From Oribacterium sp. (GTDB lineage: Bacteria; Bacillota_A; Clostridia; Lachnospirales; Lachnospiraceae), in the NCBI GenBank assembly GCA_017940955.1, contig JAGAXP010000117.1, forward strand, positions 1 to 42,355: a DNA stretch of 42,355 bases, in the 5' to 3' direction. Both the position numbers and the translations under genes were made by a program. This document shows, piece by piece, positions 1 through 9,111 of the stretch. The notes under the pieces are model-generated. The model was not told the DNA's origin, did no database searches, and saw only the letters and a list, made by a program, of their open reading frames with translations. Position 1 is the first letter of the stretch. The number at the start of each line of letters is the position of its first letter.

Positions 1-39
1 CCAAACATTGAAATTTTCAGTTTATCCTTAGTCAAAATG

Positions 40-873
40 TTATACTCCTTCATTCATAATCCGGTCAATTTTACTACTATCTCCCCACACAGCTTTTGAA
101 TCATAAGGTCTATCCGGAAATGCTCCGTATTTTAGTTTTATCCTATAGCTGTTATTCTTAATGAATCTTTCTACTCTGTCAGCCAGCTTCTCAGGTCTTC
201 CTGTACAGATATTGATCACTCCCAGTACCTCATCCTGAACGATTGCCCTTGAAACTTTCTCGCAAAAATCTTCATAATCTATAAAATCAAACTGATTTAA
301 TCCCATTGTAAAAGGGAACTCTGTCTTTCCTTCTGCTTCAGCAGCCGTAATCTTACTGAAGATAGATGATCCATATTTACTGTTGCCAACGATATAATAC
401 CCGCGAAGCCATTGAAAGAGCTTTCCATTCTGTTTACAGAGCATTGTCGTTAATTCTCTAAGAGCATTTTTACTGATACCGTAAGGTGTGGTCGGGTTGC
501 AAGGCGTATCTTCCTTTATTGATCCTTCAAAAAATCCAATTTCATGCATCGACCCCATCACAGCAATCTTTGAAACATTCGACTCAGCAAATGACTTTAT
601 AAAATTATAGTGCTTCGGCATATCATTGATGTGAGCATCAGAGTAATGAACAAAACCATCACGCCATGCAAGATGTAACAATACGTCAGGTTCCTTAAAA
701 TATTCATACGGATCATTTGTGACTGAGAAAAGGTCACATGCCATATGTTCAGCTCTCTCATCTATATGATCCACGTTAAAATCAGCTGCAACTACATAGT
801 GACCATGATCAAGCAAATGTTTTACTATTCCTTGTCCTAAATATCCGTTTGCTCCCGTAACTAAAATTTTCAT
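40..873 (-). CDS. NAD-dependent epimerase/dehydratase (extended SDR)
   Basis: This is probably a nucleotide-sugar epimerase, dehydratase or reductase supplying a precursor for the polysaccharide. The 277-residue protein opens with the Rossmann motif GANGYLG (residues 7-13). The SDR catalytic pair is Y131/K135 in YGISK, with S108 in the expected serine position. The length is slightly short for the extended SDR class. The start is ATG, with AGGAGG about 13 bases upstream, a longer spacing than usual. It is the last complete gene of the leftward operon. The 39 bases beyond its stop hold a possible start of another minus-strand gene (ATG at 8-6), too short to judge. Family is clear; substrate is unknown. 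Confidence 0.85.
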   Translation of the reverse strand: MKILVTGANGYLGQGIVKHLLDHGHYVVAADFNVDHIDERAEHMACDLFSVTNDPYEYFKEPDVLLHLAWRDGFVHYSDAHINDMPKHYNFIKSFAESNVSKIAVMGSMHEIGFFEGSIKEDTPCNPTTPYGISKNALRELTTMLCKQNGKLFQWLRGYYIVGNSKYGSSIFSKITAAEAEGKTEFPFTMGLNQFDFIDYEDFCEKVSRAIVQDEVLGVINICTGRPEKLADRVERFIKNNSYRIKLKYGAFPDRPYDSKAVWGDSSKIDRIMNEGV

Positions 874-948
874 ACTAAATAAACTGCCTCCTGACTGACA
901 GGGTTATTTCTGAATTTGTATTCTTATACTTATTTTCTTATGTTGAAC

Positions 949-954
949 ATTATA
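949..954 (-). promoter_or_regulatory. possible -10 element upstream of the epimerase gene
   Basis: A perfect TATAAT lies in the 132-base gap before the epimerase gene. No convincing -35 hexamer is visible at 16-18 bases, so an internal promoter is only possible in this AT-rich gap. Confidence 0.25.
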
Positions 955-1005
955 ACAACAGGGTGTTTAAAAAACATCCTTTATTTTTTCTTAGCCTCTC
1001 TAAAT

Positions 1006-2058
1006 CTATTTCCTACCACCTGCTAATGCAAATTGTAAAAATCTATTTTTATTGACTATAGTTGACGGCAAAAAACTTATTATAACAATAGCTATAGTAA
1101 TAAATATGGGGATAAACAAGACTATACTATATGAAAAAACCAACCATCCAAGGCTACACTTGTATAAAAGAGCTAACAAAACACGTATAATCGCATCGTG
1201 AGCTGCATAAATTACGAAAGTATTTATCACAATAAAGCCTCTATATCTTTTAATCCCATATATTGAAATACTTTTCCATAGAGAAAACATACTTATATAT
1301 AACAAAATGACTGTCACACCTGTATCACCAATTATAGTAGATATTATAAGCATTAGCATAAATATAAAAGGATAACTCCAGTCGGTTTTCTTATTTGCTT
1401 TTTCTATCAATCCAGGGCAGGAAGCACCAAACCAAAAGGCCGGTATAAATCTTATAAATCTTTCAACATAATAATCAAACCTGAATTCAATTATATGTCG
1501 ATTGAGTAGTTCTCTAAATACAGCTCCAATAATTATCTGTACTACTATAATATAGACAACACCTTTTTTATCCCTAATCCTATTTGGCAATTCATTAAAA
1601 CAGATAAAATACAGAAACAGAGCAGGAATATACCATAGAGGCCCATCAAATGGTTCCAAACTAAAACCGAGTACTATTCTAAATACCCCGCCTTCACAAA
1701 TCATAGAACGATCCATCACAAGAAAGAAAATCATATACAGAATATTCCATAAAACAAAAGGAATCAAAAGTGTTTTTATTCTTTTTTTCAGTTTTATACT
1801 TGTATTTAATTTACTCTTGTAAAAAAAATACGCTGATGTAGTAAAGAAAAAAATAAGTGCATAAGACCCAAACGTTTCATAAAAGTTCTTTATATATATA
1901 GTTATTTTATCGTTTCTGTCACTTGTTAATAATAAAATAAAATGAGGAGCAGAATGATAGCACACTATCATAAAGGTCATAATTAATGAAAACCACCGAA
2001 ATTTATCGCTAAGTCTTTTTTCCATACTTATCTTACTACCCTCAATTTCTTTCAACAT
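1006..2058 (-). CDS. acyltransferase 3 family membrane protein (OafA/WecH-like)
   Basis: This 350-residue integral membrane protein has about ten hydrophobic segments. It resembles acyltransferase 3 proteins, which add acetyl or other acyl groups to exported glycans. The first membrane segment ends with a His (VCYHSAPH) in the family's catalytic-His position. The Arg normally found ten residues before it is not at that spacing; an Arg sits three residues further upstream. A GPLWYIPALFLYF stretch mid-protein is typical of the family. ATG at 2058 is preferred over an upstream GTG (2064) because GAGG lies five bases before it. Transfer of an O-acetyl group to this locus's repeat unit is inferred. 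Confidence 0.75.
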   Translation of the reverse strand: MLKEIEGSKISMEKRLSDKFRWFSLIMTFMIVCYHSAPHFILLLTSDRNDKITIYIKNFYETFGSYALIFFFTTSAYFFYKSKLNTSIKLKKRIKTLLIPFVLWNILYMIFFLVMDRSMICEGGVFRIVLGFSLEPFDGPLWYIPALFLYFICFNELPNRIRDKKGVVYIIVVQIIIGAVFRELLNRHIIEFRFDYYVERFIRFIPAFWFGASCPGLIEKANKKTDWSYPFIFMLMLIISTIIGDTGVTVILLYISMFSLWKSISIYGIKRYRGFIVINTFVIYAAHDAIIRVLLALLYKCSLGWLVFSYSIVLFIPIFITIAIVIISFLPSTIVNKNRFLQFALAGGRK

Positions 2059-2065
2059 GTACACC

Positions 2066-2905
2066 TCATATTTTTTTTCCTAGCATAAAATCTCTTAAAT
2101 ATAATACATGTTCTTTGATTTTTATTTTTCTCTTTAGCTTTCCTAATACTTTTCTGGTAATAGTACTTTTTTTATCATACTGGCCCTTAAAATTCCTAAC
2201 ATCAAACTTTGCTTGTTTACTTACAGCGGATATTTTTTTCTTGTATGAAACTTTCATCCCATAAGGGTAGCAGTATTCCGAAGATAATATTCTAACATCA
2301 TCGCGTCCAATAATATACCTATTTAGATGTGATTCATCATGCCATCTTGCAATTATATTCCTTTTTAGATCCTCTTCAATATTTGATTTCAATGTTTTAC
2401 ACATATCAATAAATCCTTCAGAGGTTCCACCAAACATTGCACCTATTACATAATTTTCACCACAGTTCCACGGTACATAAGCTAAACTATTTTTATTTCG
2501 ATCATAAGGGAATTCAATAATCTTTTTACCATAATAGCCCGGATGGGTTGTTACAAATATCCTCTCTTGCTTTTGTGGCAAAAACTCTTCCTCACTAATT
2601 ATCTCATCACAAACAATATTTGCATTTGAGAACATTATATAATCACATTTATTAAGATCTTCTTCAATTTTAAGAAATGTCCCAAATCTCAATAGTGTAA
2701 TGAGTGGCCATGGTTGATTATCTATCCTCACAACTTTGATTCGTTTTCCCTCAGAAGATGATATTTCATCCGAATCAGTAAAAACAAAGTATCGTTTTTC
2801 GGTATTGGGAAGAAATTTCTCTTCGAATGAATCATAAAAATCTTTCCAAAATAAAGCATATGGTCCCGTGCAAATATATAAAACTCCAATGGATTTCACA
2901 ATCAT
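2066..2905 (-). CDS. GT6 family glycosyltransferase (ABO/alpha-1,3-Gal(NAc) transferase-like)
   Basis: The protein matches bacterial members of GT6, the family of the human ABO transferases. These retaining enzymes add alpha-1,3-Gal or GalNAc to a galactose that is usually 2-fucosylated. Visible hallmarks are GVLYICTGPY near the N-terminus, YFVFTDSD, NAN (about residues 94-96) in the DXD position, THPGYYGK and RWHDESHLNRY (about 188). NXN in place of DXD is known from metal-independent bacterial GT6 enzymes. Three in-frame ATGs exist. The one at 2905 follows GAGGG and matches the family's N-terminus; the one at 2917 overlaps the previous stop as ATGA. Donor and acceptor are unproven. A GT11 gene lies in the same operon. 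Confidence 0.85.
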   Translation of the reverse strand: MIVKSIGVLYICTGPYALFWKDFYDSFEEKFLPNTEKRYFVFTDSDEISSSEGKRIKVVRIDNQPWPLITLLRFGTFLKIEEDLNKCDYIMFSNANIVCDEIISEEEFLPQKQERIFVTTHPGYYGKKIIEFPYDRNKNSLAYVPWNCGENYVIGAMFGGTSEGFIDMCKTLKSNIEEDLKRNIIARWHDESHLNRYIIGRDDVRILSSEYCYPYGMKVSYKKKISAVSKQAKFDVRNFKGQYDKKSTITRKVLGKLKRKIKIKEHVLYLRDFMLGKKI

Positions 2906-2913
2906 TTTCCCTC

Positions 2914-3516
2914 TCATTTTAAAACTGATTCCCACTTGTGTGTTTCAAAGTTGTACTTTTTTACCACTTTTGCCGGATTACCTACAGCCATACAATAATC
3001 GGGAATATCTTTTGTGACTATGCTTCCGGCTCCTATTATTGATTTAATCCCTATAGTTACTCCGGGTAGAATACACACATTCTGTCCAATCCATGCACCA
3101 TCTTTTATAATAACATCTTTTACAGATAATTCCTGATCCATATAAGGTATTTCAGATTCAGGATTCATTCCGTGATTCTCAGAACTAATAAGGATGTTGC
3201 TTGCCATAAGAACAGAGTTACCTATTGTGATTCTGCTTGCATTTAATAGCGAAAGACCAAATCCTAAATAACAATTATCACCTATATATATTCCATCAAG
3301 GCTTTTCTTTTTATCTGAATAATTCTGTATTCTTGAATTTGCAAGAATTGTTGTATTTTTTCCTATATATGTATTAGAAACACCTTGAAGTATAGCAGGA
3401 TATGAAATGTCAGAGTTTTCTCCAAATCCGCCAAATCTATTCTTCCATTCAATGGTTCCATAACCTTTTTGAAATACTACTCTATAAATATATCTAAATA
3501 CCTTTTTTACAAGCAT
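2914..3516 (-). CDS. left-handed beta-helix (hexapeptide) O-acetyltransferase
   Basis: This 200-residue cytoplasmic protein belongs to the WbbJ/CysE-like acyltransferase superfamily. Hexapeptide repeats run from about residue 48 to the C-terminus ([43 protein letters not shown]). The likely catalytic His is H115 in SSENHGM, and the usual [10 protein letters not shown] ending is present. It probably transfers acetyl from acetyl-CoA to a sugar of the repeat unit. The ATG start has AAAGGGG seven bases upstream. The gene overlaps the flippase gene's end by 23 bases, so the two are probably translated together. The acceptor is unknown. Confidence 0.9.
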   Translation of the reverse strand: MLVKKVFRYIYRVVFQKGYGTIEWKNRFGGFGENSDISYPAILQGVSNTYIGKNTTILANSRIQNYSDKKKSLDGIYIGDNCYLGFGLSLLNASRITIGNSVLMASNILISSENHGMNPESEIPYMDQELSVKDVIIKDGAWIGQNVCILPGVTIGIKSIIGAGSIVTKDIPDYCMAVGNPAKVVKKYNFETHKWESVLK

Positions 3517-4960
3517 TTATTTTCCCCTTTAGTATGGAAATCCCTAATATCGCCCATTGATTCTTTGTAATCAGTAATTCAACACAGTAAATAATCAAAC
3601 CACTTACAATTCCAAAGACTAATTTCATTATAGCGGCCATTTGCACTGACGAAGATAATAATACAACAGCGCCCATTATCGCACCCATGATTAAATACTT
3701 GATTATTCCTAGCATGATAGACGAAATGGATACATATTTTCTTGCCAAATACATTTGTACGCCAGTAACAACCAGTTCAGCAACAAGTGAAGCTATTGCT
3801 GCCCCCAGAGCACCGCAGGATGGAATCAGCATCATATTTAAGGATAAGTTGCAAAACGCACCTGCCAAGTCTGAATAAAGAGTCCATCTCTCTTTTCGAA
3901 GCGGCATGAATAACTGAACCCCTAAAAAGTTACTCATCCCCACAATGATAATTATTGGATTAATTATTCTCATTACAGGCACTGCTCCCATATATTCCAC
4001 ACCACTAATGACTTCAATTACACAATCAGAAAGCACTGATAAGCCTATGGCAGCCGGAATCGACAATGCAAGAATCAGATCAGCAGATTTGTACGCAAGT
4101 TTAAGAAATTTTTCATTATCATTCGTCCCTTTATAATATGACAATCTTGGAAGCAAAACCGCTCCTATTGAAACCACTAAATTTAAAACGATTCTATTTA
4201 TCTTTGTAGCTGCCGTGTACAATCCTACCTGATAATCATTAGTCAAAAACCCAAGCATACTTGTATCAAGTATTGTATAGATACTACTGGTTACAACCAT
4301 TATGAATAGTATCAAAACGGGGCCAATATGTTTTTTCAAATCCAATAATTTTACTCTTATCCCCTTGAAATTTATATATTTTCTTGAGTTTATAAAATTG
4401 AATGCATTAGATCCTACACTTGATACTACACTTATTGCAGCATATTCCAGTACATCATCCTTGGTGTGCACAAAAGCAAACAATAGAATCAAACTCAGAA
4501 ACTGGAAGCTAATAGATCTAATAGTAATGTACTTAAAATCTTCAAGTGCCGTATACAACCATTCCATTCCAAGAGCAGTAAACAAAATAGAAGAACTGCT
4601 AACAATCAGTAGATTTCTATATTCATAAAATTTAGGAACAATAAATATTAAAACAAATAGAATTGCATACGAAATCAAGGTTGAAAGTGCATTAATAGTA
4701 AATATCTCTTTTGCAAATATTGATAATTTTTCTTTTGAATCTCTATACTTAGCTCCTTCTCTGACACCATATGATGTAATGCCCAAAGTAGCCAACAAAC
4801 TAAAATACGATATGATAGATGAAGCAAACTGGACTTTTCCTATACCCTCCGGAAGTAATACTCTGGAAGCATATGGGAAAGTAATCAGTGGGAATAACAC
4901 GCTCATCAACGTTTTAATTAAATTCAGCACCGCATTAGTTTTGATGGATTGTTTCTTCAT
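3494..4960 (-). CDS. Wzx-type polysaccharide flippase
   Basis: This 488-residue polytopic membrane protein has about 14 hydrophobic segments and belongs to the MOP/MVF superfamily. It would flip undecaprenyl-linked repeat units across the membrane. The N-terminal [24 protein letters not shown] region and the [13 protein letters not shown] segment are typical of Wzx/RfbX proteins. It lies between the GT11 and acetyltransferase genes in one operon. This is the first of two flippases in the window; its substrate is presumably the repeat unit built by the glycosyltransferases of the 12,495-40 operon. Confidence 0.92.
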   Translation of the reverse strand: MKKQSIKTNAVLNLIKTLMSVLFPLITFPYASRVLLPEGIGKVQFASSIISYFSLLATLGITSYGVREGAKYRDSKEKLSIFAKEIFTINALSTLISYAILFVLIFIVPKFYEYRNLLIVSSSSILFTALGMEWLYTALEDFKYITIRSISFQFLSLILLFAFVHTKDDVLEYAAISVVSSVGSNAFNFINSRKYINFKGIRVKLLDLKKHIGPVLILFIMVVTSSIYTILDTSMLGFLTNDYQVGLYTAATKINRIVLNLVVSIGAVLLPRLSYYKGTNDNEKFLKLAYKSADLILALSIPAAIGLSVLSDCVIEVISGVEYMGAVPVMRIINPIIIIVGMSNFLGVQLFMPLRKERWTLYSDLAGAFCNLSLNMMLIPSCGALGAAIASLVAELVVTGVQMYLARKYVSISSIMLGIIKYLIMGAIMGAVVLLSSSVQMAAIMKLVFGIVSGLIIYCVELLITKNQWAILGISILKGKINACKKGI

Positions 4961-4993
4961 TCTTACTCAATCTACCTAACGTTATGATATATT

Positions 4994-5917
4994 CTATACT
5001 TCAATTAAGTGCCAGCCCTCCTGATAGATATCAATAGGCATATCGATTGCCATCCATCTTGAAGGGGCAACTACAATTTTATCATCATTTTTTGACAAAT
5101 ACTGTGCCCACCACCCAAATGTAGTATTCCCTATTATAAAGTGTTTTGCTTGCGCCATAACCGACAAAGAAATATGAACCGGAAATTCCTTGCTTTGACA
5201 TGTATATTCATATTTTTCTGGATCAATCAGGTTTTCTAATACATAATCCACATTATCAGAGCAAATGAAAAAGTATGGATCCTTTACTTTATTTACAATC
5301 AAATCAATAGCTCTCTTCCAATACTCAACCCCACATACACTATACATATTACTGCCTACATTATGTTCAACTTTAACGCTTATGCAAACCGTATTCCTGT
5401 TTATTATATGTTCTATATTGGGATAATTCTCTATCTCTATAAACTGTTCAGGTGCAAAAAGTTGTTTTATATCGTCCTTGATTTTCTCAAAATACTTTTC
5501 AGATTGAAAGAAGCCTTCTAAATAAACAGGGTTACTGTTACCTAAAGAATTACTTAAATATCCATTTTCACAAATAAATAAACCGCATTTATTCAATAAT
5601 GGCTGTATCCTGTTTTCTATTTTATACTTTTTGTCATAATCCTTATTTTTTGTCAAAAATCGATACGCTTTTCTTATGTTTTTCACCTTTGAAAACACCG
5701 GTTCAGATTCAATGATGTTATTGTGAACATACTCAACATTCGGAAGATTATAATACACTAGAGAATTCTCCCATTTAAGCCTTAATACATCAGAATCATC
5801 AATGATTATTTTTTTTAAATCCGGATTTTGTATCTGTATATTTCTTGCAAAAGCATACTGAAATAGTTGATTTCCTATTCTTCCTTGCAATGGAATATAA
5901 ATATTCCCTTTTTCCAT
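4994..5917 (-). CDS. GT11 family (alpha-1,2-fucosyltransferase-like), atypical motif I
   Basis: The N-terminal GRIGNQLFQYAFA (about residues 12-24) is the signature of GT11 alpha-1,2-fucosyltransferases. YLEGFFQSEKYF (about 132), PYFFICSDN and the C-terminal GNTTFGWWAQYLS also fit. The family transfers fucose from GDP-fucose to a terminal galactose. The segment that normally reads HxRRxD, used to bind GDP-fucose, here reads SVKVEHN (about 180-186), so both arginines are replaced. Either the donor or chemistry differs or activity is reduced. Length, 307 residues, is normal and the frame is intact. The start has TAGGAGA nine bases upstream. No GDP-fucose synthesis genes occur in the window. Confidence 0.85.
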   Translation of the reverse strand: MEKGNIYIPLQGRIGNQLFQYAFARNIQIQNPDLKKIIIDDSDVLRLKWENSLVYYNLPNVEYVHNNIIESEPVFSKVKNIRKAYRFLTKNKDYDKKYKIENRIQPLLNKCGLFICENGYLSNSLGNSNPVYLEGFFQSEKYFEKIKDDIKQLFAPEQFIEIENYPNIEHIINRNTVCISVKVEHNVGSNMYSVCGVEYWKRAIDLIVNKVKDPYFFICSDNVDYVLENLIDPEKYEYTCQSKEFPVHISLSVMAQAKHFIIGNTTFGWWAQYLSKNDDKIVVAPSRWMAIDMPIDIYQEGWHLIEV

Positions 5918-5939
5918 TTGTTATTATCTCCTATAAGAA

Positions 5940-6854
5940 CTACAATTCTTCTCTTACTTTCAACATAATTTTTTCAATAATATCCTTCCAAAAATATGGA
6001 TTTACAGGCATACGTAGCAGTGCCTTAGCCTTAACAACGTAGTCTTTATTCTTAATCTCGTGCTTTAATATGTGATATTTTTCTAACTGTTTCTTATTCT
6101 GAAAAAAAGTTTGAGAAGTTAGGTATTTCTTTATCTCTTCTTCACTTAAATCATCTCCGTGACTATTACAATGAGCCAAATAATCTCTAAGGAGATATTG
6201 ATCATCTGCATTAGCCTGTGAAATCCCTGTCTTTCTCACCCTATATTTCAGCTCAACCTTAGGGATGTTTCCAAGAATAAAACCTTCCTTTATAGCCCTT
6301 TGTAAGAAATCATAATCTTCACAATTGGGAACTTTTCTATATCCTCCCAGTTTTTTATATACTTCTCTTTTGACTAACCAAGTAGGATGACAAACGCAAC
6401 TTCCCCATTTCATATATCTTTTTATCTTATTATTACTTATAGGTAATTTCATAGTAGACTTTACTACAAAACCATGTTCATCAATCAGAGTTACGTAAGA
6501 TCCGATTAAATCCGCATTGCTCTCAAGCAGATATTGCATTTCATCTTTTATCCTTGTGGGAATACATATATCATCAGCATCCATACGCACTATATACTCC
6601 CCCTGAGCATATTCAAGAGCTTTGTTTAAACTTTTAATAAGTCCGATGTTTTTTTCGTTAAATATAACATGCACTCGACTATCAGTTATACTGTTTAGCT
6701 TCTCTCTAAGCATATCATTCGCAGGGTTATCATCTATAATAATGATCTCTATATTCCTATATGTTTGTTCTATAACGGAATCTATGCTTTGTTCAATTTC
6801 ATTGGCACTCTCGTTATATGAACTCATTATTACAGATACCAGAGGTTCATCCAT
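5940..6854 (-). CDS. GT2 family glycosyltransferase
   Basis: This is a cytoplasmic GT-A fold inverting glycosyltransferase of 304 residues. VSVIMSSYNE starts the nucleotide-binding fold, IIIIDDNP follows, and YIVRMDADDIC carries the DXD-type metal/UDP site near residue 95. KLGGYRKVPNCEDYDFLQRA is the acceptor-side ED motif. No membrane segments are evident. A strong AAGGAGGGG site eight bases before the ATG lies in the tail of the upstream polymerase gene, two bases from its stop. The sugar transferred cannot be told from sequence. Confidence 0.9.
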   Translation of the reverse strand: MDEPLVSVIMSSYNESANEIEQSIDSVIEQTYRNIEIIIIDDNPANDMLREKLNSITDSRVHVIFNEKNIGLIKSLNKALEYAQGEYIVRMDADDICIPTRIKDEMQYLLESNADLIGSYVTLIDEHGFVVKSTMKLPISNNKIKRYMKWGSCVCHPTWLVKREVYKKLGGYRKVPNCEDYDFLQRAIKEGFILGNIPKVELKYRVRKTGISQANADDQYLLRDYLAHCNSHGDDLSEEEIKKYLTSQTFFQNKKQLEKYHILKHEIKNKDYVVKAKALLRMPVNPYFWKDIIEKIMLKVREEL

Positions 6855-6856
6855 AT

Positions 6857-8062
6857 TTATATCCCCTCCTTATTTCCTTTGGTTACCCGCAAGTTGCTGT
6901 TATTATTTGATTTTTTACTTATAGGTCTTTTTATTTTCTCTATATATTTTTCGATTCCGTTGTCGTAGAATGCGAACAAAATTAATGGTAAAAATGAGTA
7001 ATCAAACAAATCATTGTCAACAAAGTTGGATACAAACACCACAATTAACGCCACAAGAAAGCTATAATTACCTTTTGCTTTATATGTAAGCAAAACAGAT
7101 ACGATAAGATAAAATAAAATTGCAATAATTCCATATCGTAATATTGCATATAAATATCCATTATCAATAATAATTGTATCTATTGCACTTTCTGTTGAGT
7201 CAGAAAAGAACTCACTATTTGACATAAAGTTGATAAAATGTAGCCCTACTCGTATCATCTTATAGTATCCTAGTCTGAACCTTCCGTTAAATAAATAATC
7301 TATTTTATCCCAAATTCCTCCTTTGCCCAATAAAAACATTGTAGCTACTGAAATGGTACTAAGAATCAAAACACTGCAATTTGATATAATGAACAATATA
7401 CCTAGTACAGTCTTGTTATCATCAAACATTTTTCTACATAATATGAATAGTGATAGCCCGCAAGTAAGGATAAATGCATTTCTTGATCCGCACAATGAAA
7501 ACACCAGTATACTGATTAAAGCAAAACCTATAATAACCTTATAATTTGGTATATTTCTATGAAGAATAATATAATATATCTCCATATATAGAATAAGCAG
7601 CGGCAAAACATTGCTATGATAAAATCCTAAAGAATGCCTTATCAGTACTAGCTTAGATCCACCAGCCGAGTTTATACTATCCGGCAACACCCCAATCAAT
7701 GCAAATCCAACAACTATAGCAGAGCCTATTGCTAAAATCTTAAAGCTAATTCCATATATAGAGTCTGATTCTATATCTCTGGATGATATTATGAAAATCG
7801 TCAGTATACTCCAGTATAAGTCCCCTGTATAAAGGCCATATAATGTTGGCACAGCAAGCACTATTATTATTTTTAGTATTCGCTTTATATTTAACTTTGT
7901 TGTTATAACTAAATGTAAAGCTATAATGCCATATGATAGAAGCCTCATATATCTAGAAACACTGTCCAGAACACCATCTCCACCTATATCTCTTAAGAAT
8001 AAAGATACAAAGTAAAGACAATAAGCCACAAAAAAGAATATCTTATTCTCTCTATTCTTCAC
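6857..8062 (-). CDS. Wzy-like polysaccharide polymerase (O-antigen polymerase-like membrane protein)
   Basis: This roughly 401-residue protein has 10-12 hydrophobic segments and a large central loop (about residues 255-310). That layout is common for Wzy polymerases, which join repeat units at the outer face of the membrane. Sequence conservation in this group is low, so the call rests on topology and position among glycosyltransferases and a flippase. A GTG at 8062 is chosen because GGAG sits six bases before it; a TTG four codons upstream lacks a good site. Substrate specificity is unknown. Confidence 0.7.
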   Translation of the reverse strand: MKNRENKIFFFVAYCLYFVSLFLRDIGGDGVLDSVSRYMRLLSYGIIALHLVITTKLNIKRILKIIIVLAVPTLYGLYTGDLYWSILTIFIISSRDIESDSIYGISFKILAIGSAIVVGFALIGVLPDSINSAGGSKLVLIRHSLGFYHSNVLPLLILYMEIYYIILHRNIPNYKVIIGFALISILVFSLCGSRNAFILTCGLSLFILCRKMFDDNKTVLGILFIISNCSVLILSTISVATMFLLGKGGIWDKIDYLFNGRFRLGYYKMIRVGLHFINFMSNSEFFSDSTESAIDTIIIDNGYLYAILRYGIIAILFYLIVSVLLTYKAKGNYSFLVALIVVFVSNFVDNDLFDYSFLPLILFAFYDNGIEKYIEKIKRPISKKSNNNSNLRVTKGNKEGI

Positions 8063-8082
8063 AACTCTCTCCAATAGACGAT

Positions 8083-9111
8083 TTAACTAATTATTCCTTT
8101 GGTTTTATAATTTTGAATCCACGCCAACAAATAAATAATTTTGTTATTTTTATGTTTTATAACGTTATTAAGTATTATTTGGACACCGGATAAGTTTTCT
8201 CTTCCTAATTCATTTGACATCTTTTCTATTTCCTGAATGTTACATATTCTCTGAATCTCTCTGAGAGCTTCCTGCTTTTTGCAATATAAAACAACCTGCT
8301 TGATACACATTCTGACATTTCCCATTACTGAAAAATTTAGTCTAACGCATGACTCCCCGGATATTTTATTGCTTTTTATGGCGCCATTAAGATAATTATA
8401 CATTTCCACTATTCTATCAATCTTATTAGAATCATAAACATGCGTGATTGATTGTGCATTATAGCAATAGTGATAAAAACATTTATCTATAATATATATA
8501 CGTTCAGCATGTAATAAACAATCAAAGTTAAAAGCCATATCTTCCCATATGTACTGTCTTTCTGACTTATATACTATATTGTTTTTCTTCAAAAAATCTA
8601 CCAAATACAGTTTTGTACAGGCTGAAACATTAAGAAAATCATCTTCTCCCGTTTTCTTCCTCCCCAACAATCTGGGAAGGAGATAATCTCTTATATTCTC
8701 TTCATATAGGCCTTTTTGCAAAATACAGCTTTCTTCATGCTCGTCAAAGAAGAAGCTGGAACAAACCATATCTGCCTTGTACTCTTCAGCCTTGCTAACC
8801 ATTTCTTCGACCATATTCTGTTCTATATAGTCATCAGAATCGACGAAAAAAATGTACTTTCCTTTTGCTTCTTTGATTCCTCTGTTTCTGGTAAGACCAA
8901 GCCCCTCGTTATCCTTATGGATACATCTGATTCTGCCATCTTTAGTTATCCATTCATCACAACGTTTTTTGGTGTCAACTTCTGAGCCATCATCGATCAT
9001 AAGAATATCCAGTTTCTTATAAGATTGATTGATTATCGACTCTATAGTGCGATCTAATGTGTCTTTTGTGTTATAAACCGGAACCACAATAGTCGCTATA
9101 ACCTCATTCAT
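8083..9111 (-). CDS. GT2 family glycosyltransferase
   Basis: This 342-residue inverting glycosyltransferase has ATIVVPVYNTKDTLDRTIES at the N-terminus, ILMIDDGS, and IFFVDSDDYIEQNMVE with the DXD-type site near residue 90. WEDMAFNFD gives the ED motif. The start is set at ATG 9111, whose last bases form ATGA with the stop of the upstream GT2 gene, a classic coupled junction. A longer TTG-started reading (9132) is less likely. It resembles capsule and EPS transferases of the WcaA/EpsJ kind; the sugar is unknown. Confidence 0.9.
   Translation of the reverse strand: MNEVIATIVVPVYNTKDTLDRTIESIINQSYKKLDILMIDDGSEVDTKKRCDEWITKDGRIRCIHKDNEGLGLTRNRGIKEAKGKYIFFVDSDDYIEQNMVEEMVSKAEEYKADMVCSSFFFDEHEESCILQKGLYEENIRDYLLPRLLGRKKTGEDDFLNVSACTKLYLVDFLKKNNIVYKSERQYIWEDMAFNFDCLLHAERIYIIDKCFYHYCYNAQSITHVYDSNKIDRIVEMYNYLNGAIKSNKISGESCVRLNFSVMGNVRMCIKQVVLYCKKQEALREIQRICNIQEIEKMSNELGRENLSGVQIILNNVIKHKNNKIIYLLAWIQNYKTKGIIS

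Noticed and set aside
963..981. Small hairpin (GGGTGTTT with AAACATCC) after the acyltransferase gene
   Set aside because: On the transcribed strand it has a mismatch and no T-run, so it is not convincing as a terminator.
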